NCBI GenBank assembly: GCA_903896585.1
Contig: CAITYI010000433.1
Location: forward strand, 1 to 5,236
Source of the DNA: an uncultured bacterium
GTDB taxonomy: Bacteria; Actinomycetota; Actinomycetes; S36-B12
DNA: 5,236 nucleotides
Reading direction: 5' to 3'
The notes under the pieces are model-generated. The model saw nothing but the letters and a program-made list of their open reading frames with translations, was not told the origin of the DNA and ran no database searches. Below, piece after piece: positions 1-5,236 of this stretch. A program made the translations under genes and the position numbers. The first letter of the stretch is position 1; every line of letters starts with the position of its first letter.

Positions 1-849
1 AGCGCCTCCAGCTATTCCGATCAGTACAACGAAGCAATGATCTGGACGAACGAGGAATACCCGGCCAACTACTTTCGGCTCAAAATGGTTCGCCGAATAC
101 TGGCTGAAGCAGGCGTTCAATCCCTTTATGAACACGGTGTGGGGGATGCAACCCCACTTGTCACGATTGCCAGTGACGGAATTCGAGTTGCGGGCAACGA
201 TGTCTCACCGGAGATGGTCAAGGTTGCTCGAGCAAATATGCTCGAGCACGGGCTTGACCCGGAGAGCATTAGTTTCCTAGATGTTCAAGACTCCAATGCA
301 ATTAAAGCGGAGCGTGAGCGGGCTGGTGATTTTGAAGCGGTCATGGCTCTTGGGGTTATCCCGCATGTGACTGATGACCACGCATTTGTGTCATCCATGG
401 ACCTTTTCCTCAACCCCGGTGGGCGATTACTGTTGCAGTTTCGAAACTCCATGTTTTCCATGTTTACCTTTAACAGGTTGACCAAGGAATTCATTCTGGA
501 TGAACTAATCCCAGATGTTCCCGAATCAGTTCTCCAAGTTGTCCAAGCTGATCTTGACCAGCGCTTGGCCGTGGACAAACCACCATTGCGCACCCGACCA
601 ACAGGGGACGGATACGACGAAATCCTGTCCCGTTTTCACAACCCATTCGAATTGTCTGAGGTGGTGAAATCCTTCGGCTATTCAAACCTCAAATTCCATT
701 GGTATAACTACCACCCGGCCTATCCCATGATTGCGGGGAACATTGACCCCAAGGTGTATCGACAAGCCCAAATGGATCTCGAGGGGGATCAATCTTGGCG
801 CGGCATGTTCCTGTGCTCCGCCGGTGTTATCGAGGCTGTGAAAGACTGA
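1..849 (+). CDS. Class I SAM-dependent methyltransferase (5' end outside window)
   Basis: Probably transfers a methyl group from S-adenosylmethionine to a sugar or other small acceptor in glycan synthesis, in the cytosol; the acceptor is unknown. The frame is open from base 1, and the 12 codons before the first ATG (37) read as normal protein (SASSYSDQYNEA), so the gene most likely begins upstream and ATG 37 is internal. Counting from base 1, the Rossmann-fold signatures are: SAM-binding motif I, LYEHGVGDAT, at about residues 42-51 (E-x-G-x-G); the acidic motif II region AGNDVSPEM near 64-72; FEAVMALGVIPHV as motif IV near 111-123; and LNPGGRLLLQFRNS after it. A C-terminal part of about 130 residues, rich in aromatics (HWYNYHPAYP), may form the acceptor site. 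It ends 5 bp before the next gene, so the two are probably co-transcribed. The methyltransferase fold is secure; the substrate is inferred only from the neighbours. Confidence 0.88.
   Translation, partial: SASSYSDQYNEAMIWTNEEYPANYFRLKMVRRILAEAGVQSLYEHGVGDATPLVTIASDGIRVAGNDVSPEMVKVARANMLEHGLDPESISFLDVQDSNAIKAERERAGDFEAVMALGVIPHVTDDHAFVSSMDLFLNPGGRLLLQFRNSMFSMFTFNRLTKEFILDELIPDVPESVLQVVQADLDQRLAVDKPPLRTRPTGDGYDEILSRFHNPFELSEVVKSFGYSNLKFHWYNYHPAYPMIAGNIDPKVYRQAQMDLEGDQSWRGMFLCSAGVIEAVKD
224..248. repeat. Two adjacent CTCGAG-centred palindromes
   Basis: TTGCTCGAGCAA (224-235) is a perfect 12-bp palindrome. Its 10-bp core TGCTCGAGCA occurs again at 239-248, 14 bp from the start of the first copy. 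Both lie inside the methyltransferase gene just after its acidic motif II, and they are read in two different frames (V-A-R-A and M-L-E-H), so a repeated protein motif does not explain them. No function is assigned; coincidence in coding DNA is quite possible. Confidence 0.5.
840..845 (+). promoter_or_regulatory. Weak ribosome binding site for the DUF6492-like gene
   Basis: GAAAGA lies 9 nt before GTG 855, inside the last codons of the upstream methyltransferase gene. It is a weak match to the Shine-Dalgarno core, but it is the only purine-rich stretch suitably placed for any candidate start, since ATG 870 has none. It favours GTG 855, with translation probably coupled to termination of the upstream gene. 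Confidence 0.35.
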
Positions 850-854
850 CGCCC

Positions 855-1772
855 GTGCAGCCATTCGCCATGCTCTTGAAGTCCTACTCGGGAGATATCG
901 AATATGCCACCAGGCTCGTGGAATCTTTTGCCAGGTTCAATGCAGACGGCATTGAGTTGTTTGTGGTCGTTCCGGAAGCAGACATTGCTCAATTCGAAGG
1001 AATTCTTCAGCCCAACTGCACCCTGATCTCAGAGGATCGTTTTTCACAGTACCTGGTGAGTCACGAGGTACATGGAATTCGTTCGGGGTATATCAATCAA
1101 GAGATAGTGAAACTGGCATTCTGGGAACTGGAACTGGCCGAGAATTATTTTTGTGTTGACTCGGATGCCGAGTTTATTCGGGAATTCCGAGTCACGGACT
1201 TCATGTTTGATCAACACACTCCCTATTCGGTACTGGTTCAAGATCTAGAACTTGCCGTTGAGCCTGAATACTTCCACCAGTACTGGAAAACCCGGGAACG
1301 TGAAATTGCAGTGATCGCTGAAACCGTTGGGTTGGATACCCGAGTTGTGCTGACCTGTCACGGGCACACGGTATTTTCCAGCGCAGTGTTGAAGTCATTT
1401 GTATCTGACTTTTTAGATCCACGTGGGTGGAGTTATGTAGATGCCCTGGAATTGTCACCATATGAATTCACCTGGTACAACATGTGGCTGCAGAAATCTA
1501 ACCTGATTGACATTCATCCGAGAGAACCGTGGATCAAGGTATTCCACAACGAGTCACAGCATTTGGAGTACCTGATGCGAGGGGTAACCGTTACCGACAT
1601 TGCTCGTGGGTATATCGGAGTGGTGGTGAACTCGAATTACTCACGTGGCGCGGGGGTAATTGATGCAGGTTCAACTAAATCAGTGACCTTGGCTCATTAT
1701 CTTTCTGGCAATGAAATCAAACAGATTGTTCAAGCAAAAATCCGCCAATCCTGGGCTCGTCGCAAGAACTAA
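855..1772 (+). CDS. DUF6492-like putative glycosyltransferase (GT-A-like)
   Basis: Probable sugar transferase of about 305 residues. From the GTG start, the N-terminus (FAMLLKSYSGD, then RLVESFARFN and ELFVVVPEADIAQF) has the pattern of GT-A-like proteins that open with a Rossmann strand. GYINQEIVKLAFW leads into YFCVDSDAEF, whose DSD at residues 102-104 is a plausible DxD motif for metal and nucleotide-sugar binding. Later conserved-looking blocks are CHGHTVFSS (168-176) and SPYEFTWYNMW (201-211). I recognise the overall pattern as DUF6492; no activity is established for this protein. There is no signal peptide or membrane segment, so it should act in the cytosol. Start choice: GTG 855 lies 5 bp after the upstream stop, with GAAAGA 9 nt before it. 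ATG 870 is possible but lacks a Shine-Dalgarno and trims the first strand. TTG 795 would overlap the upstream gene by 55 bp. The family call comes from memory, without a search. Confidence 0.8.
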   Translation: MQPFAMLLKSYSGDIEYATRLVESFARFNADGIELFVVVPEADIAQFEGILQPNCTLISEDRFSQYLVSHEVHGIRSGYINQEIVKLAFWELELAENYFCVDSDAEFIREFRVTDFMFDQHTPYSVLVQDLELAVEPEYFHQYWKTREREIAVIAETVGLDTRVVLTCHGHTVFSSAVLKSFVSDFLDPRGWSYVDALELSPYEFTWYNMWLQKSNLIDIHPREPWIKVFHNESQHLEYLMRGVTVTDIARGYIGVVVNSNYSRGAGVIDAGSTKSVTLAHYLSGNEIKQIVQAKIRQSWARRKN

Positions 1773-1849
1773 TATTGATATTTTTCGCAAAGGCATAATG
1801 CGCGCGAGTGTGCTGATCTAAATAACTATGAATCAATGCTGTATGCGAG
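1773..1849. other. Convergent intergenic gap, no clear terminator
   Basis: This 77-bp AT-leaning spacer separates the 3' ends of the two converging gene runs. I looked for a GC-rich stem followed by a T-run on either strand and found none. The only symmetry is trivial: GCATAATGC (1793-1801) with a one-base loop, and a distant pair ATTGAT (1774-1779) / ATCAAT (1832-1837). The T5 run near 1780-1785 is not preceded by a stem. Transcripts may end by Rho, or may read into each other and form antisense overlap. Confidence 0.6.
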
Positions 1850-2749
1850 TCACCATGTTCTGGGCAACGCTCTTAGGAGGCTGAGTGGAAATCGAGTTGG
1901 AGAATTTGGAATTTTCCCCTCGACCCCTAGTGATGCTTTCGATATGATGCGTGCTACTTCACTGACATCAATATCTGCATGTTCGTCTCTCTGCTTTACA
2001 CAAATGTATTTCACATTGAGCGCCCAAGCCAGATTCTCGAAAATTTTATCAATTGTTGGCGGCAGTGGAGGTTGTATTTCGACGACCGTTGTCAACGGAT
2101 TCATCCACAACATATTGGATAATCCGGCTCCGTGCTGAGCGATTAACAAATCGGTTCGCGAAAAGAGCTGCACTTGTTGCTCGGGGGTGAGTTCCGCGCT
2201 GTCAACAAATGTGACAACTCCAAAATCGTGAATCAGTTCAGAGAGTTCTAATAGGTTTGGTATGGATCTAATCTGAGACCCTGAACCAACTACCTCGGTC
2301 TTCTCACCATGATAAAAGTCCGAACTCACTTTCCGATTCAATACAGTGATTCGAAGCGGACTAGGGGCGGAGTGACGAGTGTCTTCAACATTCGTGCGAT
2401 GCTTTATCAGAGCCCTACATTTTGCAAGCGACTTTCTGTGAAACCTAGTTGGATTATCCCAATCCCAAAAGACTTGCATTTCCTGTCTGTGAGTGAGTGT
2501 TCTCTGAAGCATGACGCCAGGCTTTACATACTCAATAGAAGAACCTGGTTCTAGAAGTTCAAACCAGGGATTCATCGGTCCGCAGTCACGCACGGCAAAA
2601 TCAAGTGTCTGTGTCTGCATTTGCCATAAAGTCACGGGGACGAAATAACCAAGCATGAAGTGGTAAAAATGTTCGACTGAACCCTGCCATTGAGCAGGGA
2701 CAAGCATCTTCTTTTGAATTCGGTACTTGCGGGGGGTCTTAACTCGCAT
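1850..2749 (-). CDS. GT61-family glycosyltransferase (DUF563 type)
   Basis: Probable glycosyltransferase of 299 residues that transfers a sugar from an activated donor to a glycan acceptor. The signature is QHGAGLSNMLWMNPLTTVVEI around residues 205-225, the hallmark C-terminal block of family GT61, preceded by LFSRTDLLIA. Near the N-terminus, EHFYHFMLGYFVP (about 26-38) matches the family's N-Y-x-H-W-type block, and RITVLNRK (133-140) matches its central strand. No signal peptide or membrane segment is evident, so it is probably cytosolic. Start choice: ATG 2749 has AAGGG 8 nt upstream and sits 13 nt after the methyltransferase stop. The longer reading from 2848 would overlap that gene by 86 bp and add 33 basic, poorly conserved-looking residues. 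It is the last gene of the - strand run. Donor and linkage are unknown. The family call is strong; the role in this glycan is inferred from context. Confidence 0.87.
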   Translation of the reverse strand: MRVKTPRKYRIQKKMLVPAQWQGSVEHFYHFMLGYFVPVTLWQMQTQTLDFAVRDCGPMNPWFELLEPGSSIEYVKPGVMLQRTLTHRQEMQVFWDWDNPTRFHRKSLAKCRALIKHRTNVEDTRHSAPSPLRITVLNRKVSSDFYHGEKTEVVGSGSQIRSIPNLLELSELIHDFGVVTFVDSAELTPEQQVQLFSRTDLLIAQHGAGLSNMLWMNPLTTVVEIQPPLPPTIDKIFENLAWALNVKYICVKQRDEHADIDVSEVARIISKASLGVEGKIPNSPTRFPLSLLRALPRTW

Positions 2750-2757
2750 CAGCGTGA

Positions 2758-2762
2758 CCCTT
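2758..2762 (-). promoter_or_regulatory. Ribosome binding site fixing the GT61 start
   Basis: On the - strand, AAGGG lies directly after the TAA stop of the methyltransferase gene and 8 nt before ATG 2749. It is the best Shine-Dalgarno match in the window and is the reason for choosing 2749 over the upstream ATG at 2848. Its contact with the previous stop codon suggests reinitiation by ribosomes finishing the methyltransferase. Confidence 0.75.
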
Positions 2763-3410
2763 TTAGCCTTTATGCGCGATCGCGTAAATCGATTCGTAAT
2801 CCCGTTCTTGGCGATCCACCTCGAGATCAATTGATCGAGCCTGCACACTGGTGAATCCTGCTTGACGGAGAACTTCTAAAAGATTCTCCTGATCAAACAT
2901 GTATTTATGTTCACCGCCCATATAGGCGACGTAATTGACAGCGTCAATTGCAGTGGTTTCATTGAATGCGGGAGTCCAGCCGTAGAACTCTTGCGGCACG
3001 TCTCGCAGTCCGAGATATCCCTCAATATAAATACGAGCGTTTGGAACGCAAATCGAAAAAGTGCCACCTTTTTTCAGAACTCGAATTGATTCCTTCATCA
3101 ATTTTTGGCCTTCATCGAAACTCAAATGCTCAAACAAGTGAGACGAGTAAACTCGGTCGACGGAAGCATCGGGAAAAGGTATTCCCAGCCTGAGATCCCA
3201 GTAAATATCGCACTGTATCGTTCGATCGACGCTGAGCCATCCATTCTCCCCCGGATTTGCACCCCCGAGATCGAGCTTGAGCGAAGTATTCGAGCGCAAC
3301 AATTCCTTGATTAGTTTGCGGGACTTAAGCATTTTGTACTGGTTGGTTGAAACTTCATAAATGCTTTCTGAATATGGGATCTTGTCTCTGACAAAGTCAC
3401 GCAGGCTCAT
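2763..3410 (-). CDS. COG4627-like SAM-dependent methyltransferase
   Basis: A 215-residue probable methyltransferase resembling the predicted methyltransferase group COG4627, which is common in polysaccharide gene clusters. From ATG 3410, motif I with the acidic loop is LDLGGANPGENGWLSVD (46-62), in which the usual G-x-G is LGGANPG and the D of VD would contact the SAM ribose. IPFPDASVDRVYSSHLFEHL (77-96) is the typical motif IV region, VLKKGGTFSICVPN (111-124) follows, and GGEHKYMFD (165-173) leads into the C-terminal helix-strand unit. Start choice: ATG 3410 overlaps the upstream stop as ATGA (3407-3410) and has GGGGAA 7 nt upstream. ATG 3425 adds five residues but has GGGAA touching it, which is poor spacing. 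It lies between a capsule-type transferase and a GT61 transferase, 13 nt from the latter, so a sugar or glycan acceptor is likely but unproven. Confidence 0.85.
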   Translation of the reverse strand: MSLRDFVRDKIPYSESIYEVSTNQYKMLKSRKLIKELLRSNTSLKLDLGGANPGENGWLSVDRTIQCDIYWDLRLGIPFPDASVDRVYSSHLFEHLSFDEGQKLMKESIRVLKKGGTFSICVPNARIYIEGYLGLRDVPQEFYGWTPAFNETTAIDAVNYVAYMGGEHKYMFDQENLLEVLRQAGFTSVQARSIDLEVDRQERDYESIYAIAHKG

Positions 3411-4954
3411 TCTGAAATTCCCCATTTCCCAAATCGTAGGCGCTTGAAGTGCAGTCTTCGTTGGATATTGCTTAAGTCTTTCACAATTTTCCCTGATTCC
3501 TTGACACGTGAGCCATTGATGAAAAGTTCATCTTCCGAATTTCGCTTTATGTTGTTGTAACTGAAGCCTCGGCGCATCATCATGAGCCCAAAAGACACCG
3601 CACCCTGCCAGTTCCCCAGCTTCGGGGCGATCAAGGCTTCTGCAAGTTCGCTCGCATTTGAAACTCCAACAGCGCATCCGAGCTTGTCGTAGGCACTTGG
3701 CCCCATGACAATGACAGGTTTCCTTGCAAAGGCTGCTTCAACTCCTGTAGTGGATCCGTAGGTGACTACGACGTCAGCTTGACGCATAAGCGTATAGGAA
3801 TCGACGTCTGCAAAAGGGTCAATGTGGATATCAGGTTTAATGTCTTCAATGGCTTTCATCCACTTACGGACATCGTCTTTCGGCTTCATTCGTTTGTGCG
3901 GGTGCGATCTAATCACAAGGAAATAGTCGGGGTGTTTACGGCACTCCTCTGCGAGAAGTCCCACGGCATTTTCCTGACCCCCGAAGAATGCCGTCCAGTC
4001 CAAATCAAGTTCGACTATTTCGTCTCCCGAAGAACTGAAATAAACAATAATCTTTTTATTAGTAGGCAGATCGATTGACTTCCCAATCTCCTGTGCTTCA
4101 ACAAATCGTTTATTGAGTGGGTCGAGATGTTGAGTACGTTGAGTGAACCACTTACTTCCCAAGTCATCGCGCTCCTGGGGCTCCCATGATTCATACATGC
4201 CGAGCATGCGCTTTTGCAAAGCATCCCAGTCGTGGGTTTCATCAATTGTGAGGTCGAAATCTGATTCGAGGCCCCCCAGGTCGTAACTAAGTATGGGTAT
4301 CCCCGCTGACATTGCGGCTGCTGCAGCTGCCCGATCATGCAGAAAGCGACCGTTATACACGGCTAAGCAGGTAATGGATTCACGTTCAATTAATTCACGG
4401 GTTTGGTCGTAAACGAATGCGAATGATTTGGCTGCCTGTTCGACCCACTTTCGTGGCCAAAGGAAGTCGTCAGTCAGTGGTGTCTCGTAGTCGGGGTGGA
4501 CTTGCAGAATTGCGCGACCAAGATCAGCTCCTCGGTAGCGCATGGCTCGGATATTTGAGCGCGAGAGCGTAGAAGGAATTGTAACGGCCTCAGATGACTT
4601 CCAATGTTGGATTGGTGGTGAAACCATATTTTTCGCTGAGATCCCGTCTTGCTGTAAATTCTTCTGAATTCCCTGTTCTCGACTTGGTGATCGGAAAAGT
4701 TGCGCAATTCGGGGAGAAGTTGTCCAAGCGACATCGAGCATTGGTGTTTTGCTAGCCCAGAAAGCTAGGTAAACTTGGCTGTCCATTTGTGAAAGAGTGA
4801 TTGCGGTGTCAGCTAGGGCACCCTGGGCGAATACCCAATGATTAAAGTTGGTGAGAAGAACCCGGTTCCGTTGCTTGGGAGAAAGCACCGACTCCAAATA
4901 ACCCTTTAAGGATTCATGTTCGGCGCGTGCGGGAGCGTCCTTCATGATCCACAT
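3407..4954 (-). CDS. Capsule-biosynthesis-like GT-B-fold protein
   Basis: A 515-residue protein that looks like a two-domain GT-B-fold transferase of the loosely defined capsular polysaccharide biosynthesis type. The N-terminal half has RVLLTNFNHWVFAQGA (31-46) and the block LAVYNGRFLHDRAAAAAAMS (197-216), followed by GIPILSYDLGG. The C-terminal half starts with IIVYFSSSGDE (302-312). It then carries FLVIRSHPHKR (345-355) and ADVVVTYGSTTGVEAAFA (393-410), followed by RKPVIVMGPSAYDKLG. The G-S-T-T-G turn near 400-404 is typical of the nucleotide-sugar side of such folds. No transmembrane segment is seen. The first ATG (4954) is 3 bp after the upstream GT4 stop; ATG 4945 is an alternative, and neither has a good Shine-Dalgarno. 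It overlaps the next gene by 4 bp. The donor might be a nucleotide sugar, possibly an acidic one as in Kdo-type capsule transferases, but this is a guess. Fold assignment is moderate and function tentative. Confidence 0.72.
   Translation of the reverse strand: MWIMKDAPARAEHESLKGYLESVLSPKQRNRVLLTNFNHWVFAQGALADTAITLSQMDSQVYLAFWASKTPMLDVAWTTSPRIAQLFRSPSREQGIQKNLQQDGISAKNMVSPPIQHWKSSEAVTIPSTLSRSNIRAMRYRGADLGRAILQVHPDYETPLTDDFLWPRKWVEQAAKSFAFVYDQTRELIERESITCLAVYNGRFLHDRAAAAAAMSAGIPILSYDLGGLESDFDLTIDETHDWDALQKRMLGMYESWEPQERDDLGSKWFTQRTQHLDPLNKRFVEAQEIGKSIDLPTNKKIIVYFSSSGDEIVELDLDWTAFFGGQENAVGLLAEECRKHPDYFLVIRSHPHKRMKPKDDVRKWMKAIEDIKPDIHIDPFADVDSYTLMRQADVVVTYGSTTGVEAAFARKPVIVMGPSAYDKLGCAVGVSNASELAEALIAPKLGNWQGAVSFGLMMMRRGFSYNNIKRNSEDELFINGSRVKESGKIVKDLSNIQRRLHFKRLRFGKWGISE
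3418..3423 (-). promoter_or_regulatory. Ribosome binding site favouring methyltransferase start at 3410
   Basis: On the - strand, GGGGAA lies 7 nt before ATG 3410, within the final codons of the 515-residue upstream gene. That ATG overlaps the upstream TGA as ATGA, an arrangement usual for translational coupling. The same G-run begins inside the alternative ATG codon at 3425, so it cannot serve that start. Confidence 0.55.
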
Positions 4955-4957
4955 AGG

Positions 4958-5236
4958 CTACTTGAGAGCTTCGCGGTACACGTCCGCAGTCTCAGCGGCG
5001 CAGCGATCCCAGGAAAACGTTGAAGCGCGTGCCGTACCGAGGGTTGCTAATTCCGTCCGGCGCGCGGAATCTGCTGCCAGGGAAATCATGACGCTAGCGA
5101 GATCGTTGGGGTCACCTGGAGTGAAGTACTCGGCTGAGTTCCCTCCAACCTCGGGCAGAGAGGTTGCATTGGCAAGAATTGTGGGAGTTCCACAGGCCAT
5201 GGATTCAAGTGCCGGCAGCCCAAAACCCTCAAAGCG
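4958..5236 (-). CDS. GT4 family glycosyltransferase, C-terminal 92 residues (5' end outside window)
   Basis: The C-terminal part of a GT-B retaining glycosyltransferase ('group 1', GT4). The frame stays open to the right edge, so the first ATG in view (5200) is internal. The 12 preceding codons read RFEGFGLPALES, which holds the E-x7-E motif (E3 and E11 of the fragment) that binds the nucleotide-sugar donor in this family. MACGTPTILANATSLPEVGG follows, then AEYFTPGDPNDLASVM and a final helix (CAAETADVYREALK), the usual family ending. The family assignment is very secure; the sugar donor cannot be told from this piece. It is the first - strand gene seen, 3 bp upstream of the 515-residue transferase. 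Its GC content (about 60% in 4981-5220 by hand count) is clearly higher than that of the genes downstream, which suggests a different history. Confidence 0.93.
   Translation of the reverse strand, partial: RFEGFGLPALESMACGTPTILANATSLPEVGGNSAEYFTPGDPNDLASVMISLAADSARRTELATLGTARASTFSWDRCAAETADVYREALK

Noticed and set aside
795..854. TTG start at 795 for the DUF6492-like protein
   Set aside because: It would overlap the methyltransferase gene by 55 bp and add an Arg/Cys-rich stretch that does not look like part of the domain; GTG 855 fits the spacing better.
1793..1801. GCATAATGC as a terminator stem or operator
   Set aside because: A four-base stem with a one-base loop cannot form a hairpin, and it has no T-run or second copy.
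1836..2138. 100-codon open frame on the + strand opposite the GT61 C-terminus
   Set aside because: It is antisense to a well-supported gene, has no good ribosome site, and its translation shows no recognisable domain.
2731..2736. Six-G tract near the 5' end of the GT61 gene, and another six-base run (4272-4277) in the 515-residue gene, as possible phase-variation tracts
   Set aside because: Six bases is too short for a typical slipped-strand tract, and both frames are intact.
3069..3074. A6 run followed by GG (- strand) in the methyltransferase as a slippery frameshift site
   Set aside because: The A-AAA-AAG heptamer is not in the phase needed for -1 slippage (zero frame reads AAA AAA GGT), and no downstream alternative product is evident.
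3779..4078. 99-codon open frame on the + strand opposite the 515-residue gene
   Set aside because: It lies wholly inside a gene with clear motifs on the other strand, and the translated product has no family-like pattern.
4015..4338. 107-codon open frame on the - strand in another frame of the 515-residue gene
   Set aside because: Same-strand out-of-frame shadow; the main frame carries the conserved NGRF and YDLGG blocks over the same bases.

Overview
This is a 5.2-kb stretch of bacterial chromosome made almost entirely of genes for building and decorating a cell-surface or secreted glycan. It holds six protein-coding genes: four glycosyltransferase-type proteins and two SAM-dependent methyltransferases. 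Two of the genes run off the window, one at each end. I see no tRNA, rRNA, transposase, CRISPR array or phage gene.

Layout: the left arm is on the + strand. It has a class I methyltransferase (1-849, 5' end outside the window) followed 5 bp later by a GT-A-like protein resembling the DUF6492 family (about 855-1772). The right arm is on the - strand and, in transcription order, runs: the C-terminus of a GT4 ('group 1') glycosyltransferase (5236-4958, 5' end outside), a 515-residue GT-B-like capsule-type protein (4954-3407), a COG4627-like methyltransferase (3410-2763) and a short GT61 glycosyltransferase (2749-1850). The two arms converge on a 77-bp gap (1773-1849) with no convincing terminator. 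Spacing within each arm is tight (5 bp; then 3 bp, a 4-bp ATGA overlap, and 13 bp), so each arm looks like part of an operon. Both operons probably started outside the window.

How the genes could work together (inference): the transferases would add successive sugars or other activated groups to a lipid-linked or surface glycan, and the methyltransferases would methylate residues or cap the chain. In both arms a methyltransferase lies directly upstream of a transferase, which suggests paired transfer and methylation steps. The glycan, its sugars and the order of steps cannot be read from this sequence. There is no polymerase, flippase, ABC exporter or nucleotide-sugar synthesis gene here to name the pathway.

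Organism: gene density, short operon spacing and a probable GTG start show a bacterium. Base composition is uneven. Hand counts give about 60% GC in the GT4 fragment at the right end (144/240 in 4981-5220) but only about 40-58% in sampled lines of the neighbouring - strand genes, as often seen in mosaic surface-polysaccharide loci. A moderate-GC actinobacterium is a possible guess, but nothing here is diagnostic of the phylum.
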